NCBI GenBank assembly: GCA_900538885.1
Contig: UQAI01000020.1
Location: 1-25,741 of the forward strand
From: an uncultured Mollicutes bacterium
Lineage (GTDB): Bacteria; Bacillota_I; Bacilli_A; ML615J-28; CAG-313
DNA: 25,741 nt
Reading direction: 5' to 3'
The position numbers were made by a program, and so were the translations under genes. A model generated the notes under the pieces. It was not told where the DNA came from and made no database searches. It was given only the letters and a program-made list of their open reading frames with translations. Position 1 is the first letter of the stretch; every line of letters starts with the position of its first letter. Below are positions 13,804 through 21,874 of this stretch, piece after piece.

Positions 13804-14349
13804 TTATTTGTAGTACACGCTATTTATTACTTTTTTGGCAAGGTCTTCGTTTGTTAAATATTTGATTATTTCATAAGCAAATTTAAAGGTTGTACCTGCT
13901 GCTTTTGAAGTAATTATATTTTTGCTTACTACTACATCTTGATTTTTGTAAATTGCTTTTGGCATATATGATTCACAGCCAGGGAAACATGTATATTCTA
14001 TACCATCTAGTAATCCCATCATCCCCAAAATGCTTGGTGCTGCACAAATTGAGGCTACCAGTTGTTTTTTATCATTAAAGTGCTTTACAATATTTTTAGT
14101 CACAACACTTTTATGATGGGTTTCAAATGTTGCTTTTCCACCTGGAATTACTAAAAAAGTATAATCATCAAGGTTTATAGAACTAACTAAAATATCAGCT
14201 TTTACTGTTATATTTGATTGGGTAATGACATTTAAATCATTATTCATACTAGCCATATCAATGGTTATGCCTGCTCTTCTTAACATATCTATGGTAATTA
14301 ATGCCTCAACATCTTCAAAATGATTGGCAAGTAATATTAATCCTTTCAT
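13804..14349 (-). CDS. DJ-1/PfpI family protein (YajL/ThiJ-like)
   Basis: This 181-aa protein has the DJ-1 fold signature: LANHFEDVEA with the conserved acid Glu12, VIPGGKAT (68-74), and the nucleophile elbow VASICAAPSILG with Cys102. Members act in protein repair, deglycase or chaperone roles that are debated. The closest group by length and motifs is the 180-190 aa bacterial DJ-1 class. Its ATG overlaps the TGA of the DUF84 gene by 4 bases, so it is co-translated. No signal peptide. Exact activity not inferable. Confidence 0.9.
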   Translation of the reverse strand: MKGLILLANHFEDVEALITIDMLRRAGITIDMASMNNDLNVITQSNITVKADILVSSINLDDYTFLVIPGGKATFETHHKSVVTKNIVKHFNDKKQLVASICAAPSILGMMGLLDGIEYTCFPGCESYMPKAIYKNQDVVVSKNIITSKAAGTTFKFAYEIIKYLTNEDLAKKVINSVYYK

Positions 14350-14852
14350 TTGTTACCTCCATTATATAAGTATTCTCCATATAAGAGTTTTACAATATGG
14401 GTGAAAATATCAACTCTTTTGACCATATCACAAGTAAAATAACCGATTGCACCATTATGATGTTTAATGTCTTTGGTTTTAAAATATTTTTCCATAGCTT
14501 CACTTAACTCATAATGTTCATTCATTATTAGATTTGTAATTTCGTTTGGTAGTGGAATTCTTGTTCCCCCTGCAATAAATTCTTTGTCATTTGCTAGCAG
14601 TACGCCCCAATTAGTGAGATAAAGCGTACCATCTAAATATTCAACTCCTGCTTCTAGACCAATTCGCATACCATCATCGGGAAGAGCTTTAGCTCTATTT
14701 TTCGCACCTGTAATGGTTTCTTTATCAGATTTAGGTTGGGCATCTACAAGACTATTTACATTCATACTAATTACTTCATAACCAAAGGGTTCTAACACTT
14801 CTTTTACAGCAGTTACTTTTACAATATTTGTTGATCCAATATATGCTTTCAT
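14346..14852 (-). CDS. inosine/xanthosine triphosphatase-like NTPase (DUF84, YjjX-type)
   Basis: This 168-aa protein fits the DUF84/YjjX family: an N-terminal GSTNIVKVTAVKE (nucleotide-binding loop), the family hallmark DAQPKSDKETITGAKNRA (37-54), the core GLEAGVE (65-71) and a C-terminal HHNGAIGYFT. YjjX hydrolyses the non-canonical nucleotides ITP and XTP, keeping them out of nucleic acids. It overlaps trmB upstream and the DJ-1 gene downstream by 4 bases each. The grouping with trmB and DJ-1 suggests a housekeeping damage-control operon. Confidence 0.9.
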   Translation of the reverse strand: MKAYIGSTNIVKVTAVKEVLEPFGYEVISMNVNSLVDAQPKSDKETITGAKNRAKALPDDGMRIGLEAGVEYLDGTLYLTNWGVLLANDKEFIAGGTRIPLPNEITNLIMNEHYELSEAMEKYFKTKDIKHHNGAIGYFTCDMVKRVDIFTHIVKLLYGEYLYNGGNK

Positions 14853-15493
14853 AGACTACCTTTATAAATGGTTTTAACATAATAAATAGGATGACCAAGA
14901 CTATGGAATTTTTTTTCATATTCAGTCATAACAATTTCTTCATTTCGCGCGTGCAAGTCAAATGTCAAATCTACGAACTTCCAGTTGTTATTATTCAATG
15001 AACAAAGACTGTATTCAAATAATCCTTGATTGTCAGTTTTAAATTCTATTTCAACAGGAGCCTTACAAATCTTAGTATACATATTTAAGAAATTACTAGA
15101 AGTAAGTCTTCTTTTTTCATGTCTTGCTTTTGGCCATGGATCTGAAAAATTAAGATATATTTTATCGATTTCTCCATTTTCAAAATAATCAAGTAAGCTA
15201 GTCGCATCAGCACAAACAAGTTTTAGATTAGGAATATTCATATTTTTAATTTTGTCAACCGCTTGAACAATAACACTCTCATATTTTTCAAGGCCTAAAT
15301 AGTTAATATCTGGATTTTTTAATGCAAGACCTTTTATGAAGTCGCCTTTTCCCATTCCTATTTCTAAATGAATTGGATGATTATTACCGAATAGTGCATG
15401 CCATTTACCTTTATATAGATTTGGTTCTAGAATTACTATGGTACTATTATTTACTAAACGTTCATGAGCGTTTTTAACGTTTCTTCTACGCAT
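14849..15493 (-). CDS. trmB: tRNA (guanine-N7-)-methyltransferase
   Basis: This 214-aa enzyme transfers methyl from SAM to G46 of tRNAs. It starts with the family-typical MRRRNVKNAHERL, has the SAM motif LEIGMGKGDFI (43-53), the ADATSL segment (95-100) and the diagnostic NFSDPWPKARHEKRRL (115-130). Its ATG overlaps the pepV stop, and its TGA overlaps the DUF84 start. A tRNA gene sits at the end of this same gene chain. Confidence 0.96.
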   Translation of the reverse strand: MRRRNVKNAHERLVNNSTIVILEPNLYKGKWHALFGNNHPIHLEIGMGKGDFIKGLALKNPDINYLGLEKYESVIVQAVDKIKNMNIPNLKLVCADATSLLDYFENGEIDKIYLNFSDPWPKARHEKRRLTSSNFLNMYTKICKAPVEIEFKTDNQGLFEYSLCSLNNNNWKFVDLTFDLHARNEEIVMTEYEKKFHSLGHPIYYVKTIYKGSL

Positions 15494-16877
15494 CTATTTC
15501 ACCTAAAGCAATAATAGCATCTATGTAGATTAAAATACCTTTGATTAAACTATCAATATTTAAGAATTCATCACGCTGATGTGCAAGTTCTTCTTCACCA
15601 GGAAAACCCATTCCATATGCTACTGCTTTATTTAGAATACTTGCATAAGTACCGCCACCAACAGTAAATGGTTTATTAACTGTATCACCAGTATGCTTAA
15701 CATATGCTTCATATAGTTTTTGAACTAATTCATCTTGAGGACTAACATAATGAGGGTTTTTATTAGTCATATTAGTTACTTTTAATCCTAGTTTTTTCAT
15801 TAGTTTTTGATAGTTTTCTTCAAAAACAGGTTGATTGAATCGTTCTGGATATCTAATATCTAAACATACTCTTTGAGCATCTTTTGTAATATCAATAATA
15901 CCAATATTGCATGTTAGGGGACCCATTTCATAATCTGTATAATCTTGTTTCATATTTTTAAGATAGTAATCTAAATGATGATATTTCGCAATATAATGAA
16001 TTAATGGATTTTGACTGTAATCTTTAAAGAAATTACACATATGTGTGCCAGCATTAATGCCTTTTTCTGGTTCCATAGCATGAGCTGCAACACCTTTAAT
16101 AAAATATTTGTAGTAATCGCCTTCTACAACTACATCACCAGTTAAATTATTTTCTTCAAGGTATTTACTAAATTCTTTAGTTTTATCAATTCTAGCAAGA
16201 GCAGTGGCTTCATCAATAACTACATTATAGCGTTCACCACCATGAATGCTAATTACTGCATCAGTACTCAACGCACATTTATTGGCGTTATCGATTGATA
16301 CATCAATTGCCATACGGCCTTTTTCACCATATACTAGTGGAAACGAACAGTCAGGTGCAAATCCAATACTAGGCATTGGGTGCTTAGTTAGATAATGATG
16401 GATACCACGCCATCCGGTTTCTTCATCCGTACCAAATATTATTTTAATTTGTTTTTTCAATTTAATGTTAGCATCTTTAATAAATTTTAAAGCATAGTAT
16501 GCGGCGATGGTTGGGCCTTTATCGTCAGTTGAACCACGAGCATAAATTTTATTATCCACGATTCTAGCTTCATATGGTGGATACGTCCAATTTTTCCCTT
16601 CTGGTACAACATCTAAGTGGCATAAAATACCCACTACTTCTTCACCATTACCATAAGATACTTCACCAGCATAACCACCATCACGAATGGTTTTGAAACC
16701 ATCTTTTGATGCTAAATTCATCATATAGTTTAGAGCATCATTAATGCCTTTACCAAAGGGCATATCTTTTGTTGCGGTTGCTTCATCTAAAACACTTCTT
16801 ATTTGTAATAGTTCTTGAAGTGTTTTAATTACCAATTCTTTATTATCATTAACTACTTTTGTAAAGTCTTTATTCAT
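15486..16877 (-). CDS. pepV: M20-family dipeptidase PepV
   Basis: From ATG 16877, 6-10 bases after an AAAGGAGAAAG site (an earlier in-frame ATG at 16910 lies in a terminator-like hairpin), the protein has 463 aa, the normal PepV length. It shows the dizinc signature: GILCHLDVVPEG (His87), ARGSTDDKGP (Asp119), GTDEETGW (two Glu near 152-153), APDCSFP (Asp near 176) and a C-terminal GEEELAHQRDE His. PepV cleaves dipeptides and some tripeptides with unblocked N-termini in the cytosol. First gene of the pepV-trmB-DUF84-DJ-1 chain. Confidence 0.95.
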   Translation of the reverse strand: MNKDFTKVVNDNKELVIKTLQELLQIRSVLDEATATKDMPFGKGINDALNYMMNLASKDGFKTIRDGGYAGEVSYGNGEEVVGILCHLDVVPEGKNWTYPPYEARIVDNKIYARGSTDDKGPTIAAYYALKFIKDANIKLKKQIKIIFGTDEETGWRGIHHYLTKHPMPSIGFAPDCSFPLVYGEKGRMAIDVSIDNANKCALSTDAVISIHGGERYNVVIDEATALARIDKTKEFSKYLEENNLTGDVVVEGDYYKYFIKGVAAHAMEPEKGINAGTHMCNFFKDYSQNPLIHYIAKYHHLDYYLKNMKQDYTDYEMGPLTCNIGIIDITKDAQRVCLDIRYPERFNQPVFEENYQKLMKKLGLKVTNMTNKNPHYVSPQDELVQKLYEAYVKHTGDTVNKPFTVGGGTYASILNKAVAYGMGFPGEEELAHQRDEFLNIDSLIKGILIYIDAIIALGEIDA

Positions 16878-16889
16878 ATACTTTCTCCT

Positions 16890-16921
16890 TTCGAAAAATA
16901 AAATCACCATCGCTGGTGATT
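16890..16921 (-). terminator. short hairpin terminator or attenuator between the EIIB-like gene and pepV
   Basis: On the minus strand AATCACCA/TGGTGATT (8 bp, 4-base loop, 16902-16921) is followed by TTATTTTTC. It overlaps the stop codon of the EIIB-like gene and lies 25 bases before the pepV start. I see no promoter between it and pepV, so it may only partly stop transcription. Confidence 0.6.
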
Positions 16922-17297
16922 ATTCTTTTGTTGCGAAAATACTTGCAAATTTCGCTGATGAGCATTTGATCGTATTTCCTGATATTAATACACCAACTCC
17001 AAGGTTACGTAAACCATCAAAGTTAACTTTGTTGATATCTGCAACATCTACTGTTACTCTATTCATATTACTTGAAATAGATATAATATTTTCTTCACCA
17101 AATAATGCTAGATATTTGTTTTTAATATCTTCGTCTGATTCAACACTTTTGTGATTACGTTTTGCGTTCTTTATAATAAACTTGACAACCGCAATTATTA
17201 ACAGTACTCCAATAGGTACAATCATCAAAATTAAAGCAATCACTAAAGGTAAGATAACTGGTGAAGTTCCTTCTAAAATATATCCAAAATTGTACAT
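16920..17297 (-). CDS. membrane-anchored degenerate PTS EIIB-like protein
   Basis: The 125-aa protein has one long N-terminal membrane segment (about residues 13-43), a basic stop-transfer KNAKRNHK, and a C-terminal domain (about 58-122) resembling a glucose-type PTS EIIB. That domain runs from YLALFGEENI through a VTVDVAD strand and FDGLRNLGVGVLISGN. In active EIIB domains the loop reads Cys-x-Thr-Arg-Leu-Arg. Here the aligned loop reads SSNMNRVTV and the phosphorylated Cys is replaced by Asn, so phosphotransfer is unlikely. A GGAGGAAAT ribosome site precedes ATG 17297. It could be a structural or regulatory remnant; family assignment is moderate. Confidence 0.65.
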   Translation of the reverse strand: MYNFGYILEGTSPVILPLVIALILMIVPIGVLLIIAVVKFIIKNAKRNHKSVESDEDIKNKYLALFGEENIISISSNMNRVTVDVADINKVNFDGLRNLGVGVLISGNTIKCSSAKFASIFATKE

Positions 17298-17383
17298 ATG
17301 ATTTCCTCCGCTTGTATTATTATACCCTAATTTAACATTTTTTACTTGTAAAGTGCATATATTAATTTGACTAGGGGGTAATT

Positions 17384-18181
17384 ATGAAAATAATTAAATA
17401 CATCATTATTGGCTTAATTCAGGGGTTAACTGAACCTTTACCTATTTCAAGTAGTGCCCATATGGTCTTTATTAATCATTATTTTAAATTAGAACCTATG
17501 AGTTTAAATTTTGAAATCATCATTAATTTTGCCTCAACTCTTGCAATTGCTTTATTCTTTTTTAGAGATTTAAAAGATTTAATTATTAACACTTTTAAGA
17601 AAAATAAAGATAGCATTTACAACCATACTTATATGGCAAAACTTGTCATCGCAAGTATTCCAGCAGCACTTGTTGGTTTTTTATGCCATGAATTAATTGA
17701 CGAATACTTCCTATCTTTTTTTAGTTGTTCTATCTTTCTTTTTATAACTGGGCTTTTTTTATGCCTTTGTTTATTCCTTTTAAAAAAAGAAAAAAGTTTT
17801 ACTGAAAACATAAATTATAAAAACGCAATCTTTATTGGAACCTTTCAAGCCATTGCGTTAATTCCAGGATTAAGTAGGAGTGGTCTTACTTTAACCGCCG
17901 GATTATCACAAAACATTAAGCTTAAAAATACTTTAAAGTTCTCTTTTTTCCTATATCTTATCGCAAGTATTGGAGCCTTAATTCTTTCATTATTTAAACT
18001 ATCAAATACAAGTTTTGACATAGTTCCAACTATATTATCGGGAGTTAGTGCTTTTGTTGGAACAAGTATTTCTATTAGAATTTTTTACAATCTTTTAAAT
18101 AAAAAATTAATTAAGTTTTTTATGTTTTATTGCTTTTTAGTTAGCATAATTAATATTATTATTTATTTTGCTAATTTATAG
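17384..18181 (+). CDS. uppP: undecaprenyl-diphosphatase
   Basis: This 265-aa integral membrane protein (about seven to eight segments) is a BacA/UppP phosphatase, which recycles undecaprenyl pyrophosphate for cell-wall synthesis and can give bacitracin resistance. Motif 1 reads QGLTEPLPISSSAH (13-26) and motif 2 PGLSRSGLTL (161-170). The common form of motif 1 starts EGLTEF, so the first Glu is replaced by Gln here while Glu17, the Ser pair, His26 and the Arg of PGxSRSG remain. A strong AGGGGG site precedes ATG 17384. It is divergent from the EIIB-like gene and one of two plus-strand genes in this part. Confidence 0.93.
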   Translation: MKIIKYIIIGLIQGLTEPLPISSSAHMVFINHYFKLEPMSLNFEIIINFASTLAIALFFFRDLKDLIINTFKKNKDSIYNHTYMAKLVIASIPAALVGFLCHELIDEYFLSFFSCSIFLFITGLFLCLCLFLLKKEKSFTENINYKNAIFIGTFQAIALIPGLSRSGLTLTAGLSQNIKLKNTLKFSFFLYLIASIGALILSLFKLSNTSFDIVPTILSGVSAFVGTSISIRIFYNLLNKKLIKFFMFYCFLVSIINIIIYFANL

Positions 18182-18193
18182 GCAAAAACTATA

Positions 18194-18221
18194 ACTAGTA
18201 TGATCGTATAATCATATGATA
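18194..18221 (+). promoter_or_regulatory. candidate sigma-K-type sporulation promoter
   Basis: AC at 18194-18195, a 17-base spacer and CATATGATA (18213-18221) fit the Bacillus sigma-K pattern AC-N17-CATAnnnTA. Transcription would start a few bases before the ribosome site of the coat-protein gene. The motif is short and the region AT-rich, so support comes mainly from the gene it precedes. Confidence 0.4.
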
Positions 18222-18246
18222 TACTGAAAGTGAGGTGCTTTCAGTT

Positions 18247-18669
18247 ATGAACTGTTATGACACACGTAACAACAATACAAATACCAACACTAATACTAAC
18301 ACCAATGGTATTGCGGACTTACTACGTCGCCTTGATAAAATGCAAAGAGATGCTGTTATCGCAAGTGAAGCAGATACATGTGAAAACTGTATGCTAACTT
18401 CTATGTATAACACTAAACCTATTGCAATATTTAGCAATTGTGGTCGTCTTGCTTGTCCTCTTGGAGCAACATCAGAAGATACTGCTAATCTATTTAGAGT
18501 TGAAGCTGTTCGTGGTAACGAAACCGTAGTATTACGTTTACTTCAAAATACTAATGGTGTTATCACTTGTACTACTTATACTGTTGTAGTACGTATTGCA
18601 TGTATTTGTTGTGTACAATGTTTTGATCCTATTAACTGTGAAACGACTTGTTATCCAGTAGTGGGATAA
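18247..18669 (+). CDS. CotY/CotZ-family spore coat-like cysteine-rich protein
   Basis: The 140-aa product (ATG 18247; AGGTG site 9 bases upstream; a GTG at 18235 overlaps that site) starts with an Asn/Thr repeat tract (residues 8-20). It then shows the CotY/CotZ layout: CENC (45-48), NTKPIAIFSNCGRLAC (55-70), LFRVEAVRGNETVVLRLL, and the C-terminal ACICCVQC...C...C cluster. Twelve Cys in total suit disulfide-crosslinked assembly. In Bacillus these proteins build the outer crust or exosporium layer. Presence here suggests a spore-forming ancestry or ability. Neighbouring uppP lies 65 bases upstream on the same strand. Confidence 0.82.
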   Translation: MNCYDTRNNNTNTNTNTNTNGIADLLRRLDKMQRDAVIASEADTCENCMLTSMYNTKPIAIFSNCGRLACPLGATSEDTANLFRVEAVRGNETVVLRLLQNTNGVITCTTYTVVVRIACICCVQCFDPINCETTCYPVVG

Positions 18670-18678
18670 AAAGGTGAT

Positions 18679-18709
18679 GAGGGAAAATACTTATTTCCCT
18701 CCTCACTAT
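18679..18709 (+). other. stem-loop after the coat-protein gene
   Basis: A GAGGGAAA/TTTCCCTC stem, extended by GTGA/TCAC across one mismatch, lies just after the coat-gene stop. It has no T-run, so it may stabilise or process the 3' end before the true terminator at 18739. Confidence 0.55.
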
Positions 18710-18738
18710 CCATAACTGACTTACTTTCATAAAAAATA

Positions 18739-18765
18739 AAAACCGCATTAAACTTGCGGTTTTTT
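18739..18765. terminator. bidirectional rho-independent terminator
   Basis: AAAACCGCA/TGCGGTTTT form a 9-bp stem with a 7-base loop, followed by T residues on the plus strand and by TTTATTTTTT on the minus strand. It serves both the plus-strand coat gene and the minus-strand five-gene operon ending at 18807. Confidence 0.9.
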
Positions 18766-18806
18766 AAATGTATAATGTTCATTTTAAATCATTATTTTTT
18801 TGTTAA

Positions 18807-20417
18807 TTAAGCATCTGGGTTTTCTTTTTCAATGCGTTTACCATCAATTTTACCAATTTCTGTTTTTGGAAAACTATCAAGGTAAACTATTTTTTTAGGC
18901 AAAGCATAAATAGAAATATTATCCATAATTGCTTGTTTAATATTTTTATTTAATTCTTCTTCAGTAATATTTATGTTTTTATCTTTTACCACAAATAGTT
19001 TTATCATTTGTCCTCTTATTTCATGTGGCATACTTGTTGCGTAAACTTCATGGATGCCATTTAGTTTACTTACAACATTTTCAACATCAGATGGACATAT
19101 AATATTGCCTGATACTTTAACAATTCTTTTTAGACGTTGCTTGAAGAATAAGTAATTATCGTCATTTAAATAGCCATAATCACCAGTTAAAAGATATTTT
19201 ACACCGTCTTTTATTAACATTATTTTATTTGTAGCATCATTATCCTTAAAATAGCCATTCATTAAAATGTCTCCACTTACTACAATCTCACCTAGTTTTC
19301 CATTGTCTAAGAATTCATGAGTTTGAGGATCAACAATTTTAATTACTGCTCCAGGAACTGCCTTACCAACACTCAAGTGGCAGTTTTGTTCTTTAGTATT
19401 TACAGCACATACTGTTACTGTTTCTGTTAAACCATACCCTTCATATAATCTTGATGAAGACCCATATTTTTCTAGTGCTTCATTATAATCATGAATTAGT
19501 TTTTCGGGCACAGCATCACCACCAACATAACTTGCGGTAAGGTTTTGAAGTTTTTTATTATAAAACTTTTTGTTTTTTAGTAGCAGTTTATATAAAGTTG
19601 GTACCCCAATGATAATAGTTAAACGGTCATGTTTTATAAGTTTTATAGTTTTAGAAACGTTGAACTTCATCATAAGACTTATGCAAGCCCCATACATTAT
19701 TGGTGAATGAACTCCCATGCATAATCCAAAACCATGAAATAATGGTAGTACCCCTAGCATATAAGAATTTTGTGGATCTTTTATACCAAGTATGCTAACG
19801 CCAGTACTTGCTAGTACATTAATAGCTTTGGTGGAAATTTCTACAATTTTTGAACTACCTGTTGTACCACCTGTATTTAGTAATATAGCCGTATCTTCTA
19901 TATTCCATTTGACCAAAGATAATTTAGTGTCTTTTTCTTTTACTTTTTCATATCTTATTACTTTTTCTTTTGGCGATTTAATGTTACATACTAAACGCAT
20001 CAAAGCATTATTTTGATAAAAGGGATTAAAGGTAATTATTTTTATATCAAGTTCTTCAATAAGTGATATATATTTTTCTGCGAAAACGTTAATTACTAAC
20101 AAAATTTTACTATTTACCTTTTTCATATATTCACGCATTAAATTACATGGAGTTTTAGGATGAATCTCATAACAGATGGCTCCTAGTTTATTAATTGCGT
20201 ATAATGAAATTATACTCATAGGCATATTAGGCATCGAAACAGTTACAATATCTTTTTCTTTAACATTCATTTCATGAAGAAACTCTGCTAATTTGTCTAC
20301 TTCTTTTAATAATTTTTGATATGTTATCAGTTTATTTTCAAAACAAATCGCATAGTTTTTAGGATAAATATTTGTAGTTTGTAAAAGTATTTCATAAAGT
20401 GATTTATCTAAGTTCAT
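18807..20417 (-). CDS. AMP-dependent acyl-CoA synthetase/ligase
   Basis: This 536-aa protein belongs to the ANL adenylating superfamily. It has the P-loop LLNTGGTTGSSK (179-190), YEGYGLTETV (A5), LLTGDYGYL with the ribose-binding Asp, KRIVKVSGNIICPSDVEN (hinge) and PKTEIGKIDGKRIE with the catalytic Lys near the C-terminus. Such enzymes activate a carboxylic acid as acyl-AMP and usually load it on CoA. The substrate, probably a fatty or aromatic acid, is unclear. No carrier-protein or condensation gene is adjacent. AGGGGGAA ribosome site. Last gene of the operon, 9 bases after the DUF1624 gene. Confidence 0.92.
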   Translation of the reverse strand: MNLDKSLYEILLQTTNIYPKNYAICFENKLITYQKLLKEVDKLAEFLHEMNVKEKDIVTVSMPNMPMSIISLYAINKLGAICYEIHPKTPCNLMREYMKKVNSKILLVINVFAEKYISLIEELDIKIITFNPFYQNNALMRLVCNIKSPKEKVIRYEKVKEKDTKLSLVKWNIEDTAILLNTGGTTGSSKIVEISTKAINVLASTGVSILGIKDPQNSYMLGVLPLFHGFGLCMGVHSPIMYGACISLMMKFNVSKTIKLIKHDRLTIIIGVPTLYKLLLKNKKFYNKKLQNLTASYVGGDAVPEKLIHDYNEALEKYGSSSRLYEGYGLTETVTVCAVNTKEQNCHLSVGKAVPGAVIKIVDPQTHEFLDNGKLGEIVVSGDILMNGYFKDNDATNKIMLIKDGVKYLLTGDYGYLNDDNYLFFKQRLKRIVKVSGNIICPSDVENVVSKLNGIHEVYATSMPHEIRGQMIKLFVVKDKNINITEEELNKNIKQAIMDNISIYALPKKIVYLDSFPKTEIGKIDGKRIEKENPDA

Positions 20418-20426
20418 ATGTTCCCC

Positions 20427-21251
20427 CTATATTCGGTATCCCGCACTGACAAAAACTAAGAAAATTATAATCATAGAAATTACTTGATGAAGCAAATAAA
20501 CAAGTAAGGCATGTTTACTAATAAAAGTAAATGGTTTAGTCCATTTTCCATCAAGAGCTGGCAGTAATGTTTTTTTATTTGCGTATACAGTTTTTCCAAA
20601 AAATACACCTAAGAAAACAACGCCTGTACATGGTATTATTCCAAAGTGATCCATACCATATACTTTATAACCTAATATTACTTGAATAATTTCCCAAAAC
20701 GATAATTCTTTAAGATTGTGTAATCTTTCTACATCCCACCACTTAATGATGAAACCCCAAATAATTAAGATTAAACCAATTGCTAAGTAGAGCCATTTAT
20801 TATCATAAATCTTTTCCACCAACGCAATCATTAAAATAGATACTCCTAATGTAGTTAAAATACCAAATATTATATACATATCTTCGCCTGATACAAGTGA
20901 CATCACTATGGTTGCGGCGGTAATGACTAATCCTCCTATTAAAGTTTTTAAACCATGTTTTAGATTAGATCTACTTAGTGTACAGCTAATTCCACATAGA
21001 AATAAAAACAAAGTAACAAAAATATAATGACCAGCAAGTCTTAAATTACTATCTTGAAAACGTACAGTAAATGAAACAAAATTATTTAAATGAGAATCAT
21101 TTATTTCATAATAGTTTTTAAAAAGATAACTTGCCCATCCCATATATCCTAAACTAATTGAAAAAAGATAAGTGAAATGGTCAAATATCATAGCTAGTAT
21201 CGCTACTGATTTTAAAACATCTAGTTCAAAAATTCTTTTCTTTTTTTCCAT
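20427..21251 (-). CDS. DUF1624/HGSNAT-like integral membrane protein
   Basis: This 274-aa multi-pass protein (about seven to eight segments) starts RIFELDVLKSVAILAMIFDH, the signature of the DUF1624 / heparan-alpha-glucosaminide N-acetyltransferase catalytic family. FLFLCGISCTLSRSN and MDHFGIIPCTGVVFLGVFFGK fit the same family, and HALLVYLLHQ resembles the last helix of acyltransferase-like proteins. Members are thought to move acyl groups across or at the membrane. Position directly upstream of an acyl-CoA synthetase gene suggests the two could act in sequence on an envelope acylation (inference). A TraX-like identity is the alternative. Confidence 0.75.
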   Translation of the reverse strand: MEKKKRIFELDVLKSVAILAMIFDHFTYLFSISLGYMGWASYLFKNYYEINDSHLNNFVSFTVRFQDSNLRLAGHYIFVTLFLFLCGISCTLSRSNLKHGLKTLIGGLVITAATIVMSLVSGEDMYIIFGILTTLGVSILMIALVEKIYDNKWLYLAIGLILIIWGFIIKWWDVERLHNLKELSFWEIIQVILGYKVYGMDHFGIIPCTGVVFLGVFFGKTVYANKKTLLPALDGKWTKPFTFISKHALLVYLLHQVISMIIIFLVFVSAGYRI

Positions 21252-21256
21252 ATTTT

Positions 21257-21874
21257 TTACTCTAACTCATCATAAAAATGTTCTAAAAACATTTCTATAA
21301 TTTTAGTCCTTTCTCGTGCTATCGTTTTTGCATAAGGTGTATGCATTAAATTTTCAAGTTTTAAGAGTTTATCATAAAAGTGGGAAAGAGTTGAATTTGT
21401 AGATTCGTTAAATGTATATTTTCCATTTACTTTTTTGATATTTATATCTTCATAAAAAGGGCGGTTTTTACTTGTTCCATATTGAATAGTTCGAATAATT
21501 CCAATTGAACCAATAGCATCGAGACGGTCAGCATCTCGCACTATCATAGCATTTCTATTGGTTAGTTCTTTATAGTTATTATTATTAAACGATATGGAAG
21601 TAATAATATCAATTATTTCATCTATTTCTTGCGTGGTATAGTCATCTTCTAAAAGTTTTTCTATTTTTTTAATTTGAATAGTGGGATCATTAAAAAGTTT
21701 ATGATCAATTGTATCATGAAGGTAACAAGCAGTAATAATTATTTTTGCATTTCCATCTTCTTTTTCTAGAATTCTTTTCGCATTTTTGACTACTCTTAAA
21801 GTATGAATTAAATCGTGGCCTGTATTATCATTTCCTAATTCTTGTTTAACAAAATTAATTATCTTATCTTGCAT
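21257..21874 (-). CDS. HD-domain phosphohydrolase
   Basis: The 205-aa protein has a full HD metal site: His20-Asp21 in GHDLIHTLRVV, the His53-Asp54 doublet in CYLHDTIDH, and the distal Asp in VRDADRLDAIG. It resembles the YpgQ/YedJ group, some of which hydrolyse nucleotide pyrophosphates. It is cytosolic. Its ATG lies 16 bases inside the end of the peroxiredoxin gene, and 5 bases separate its stop from the next gene. Natural substrate unknown. Confidence 0.88.
   Translation of the reverse strand: MQDKIINFVKQELGNDNTGHDLIHTLRVVKNAKRILEKEDGNAKIIITACYLHDTIDHKLFNDPTIQIKKIEKLLEDDYTTQEIDEIIDIITSISFNNNNYKELTNRNAMIVRDADRLDAIGSIGIIRTIQYGTSKNRPFYEDINIKKVNGKYTFNESTNSTLSHFYDKLLKLENLMHTPYAKTIARERTKIIEMFLEHFYDELE

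Noticed and set aside
18270..18306. Asn/Thr repeat tract as a mobile or regulatory repeat.
   Set aside because: It is an in-frame low-complexity coding tract of the coat-like protein; the 6-base period codes for alternating Asn-Thr.
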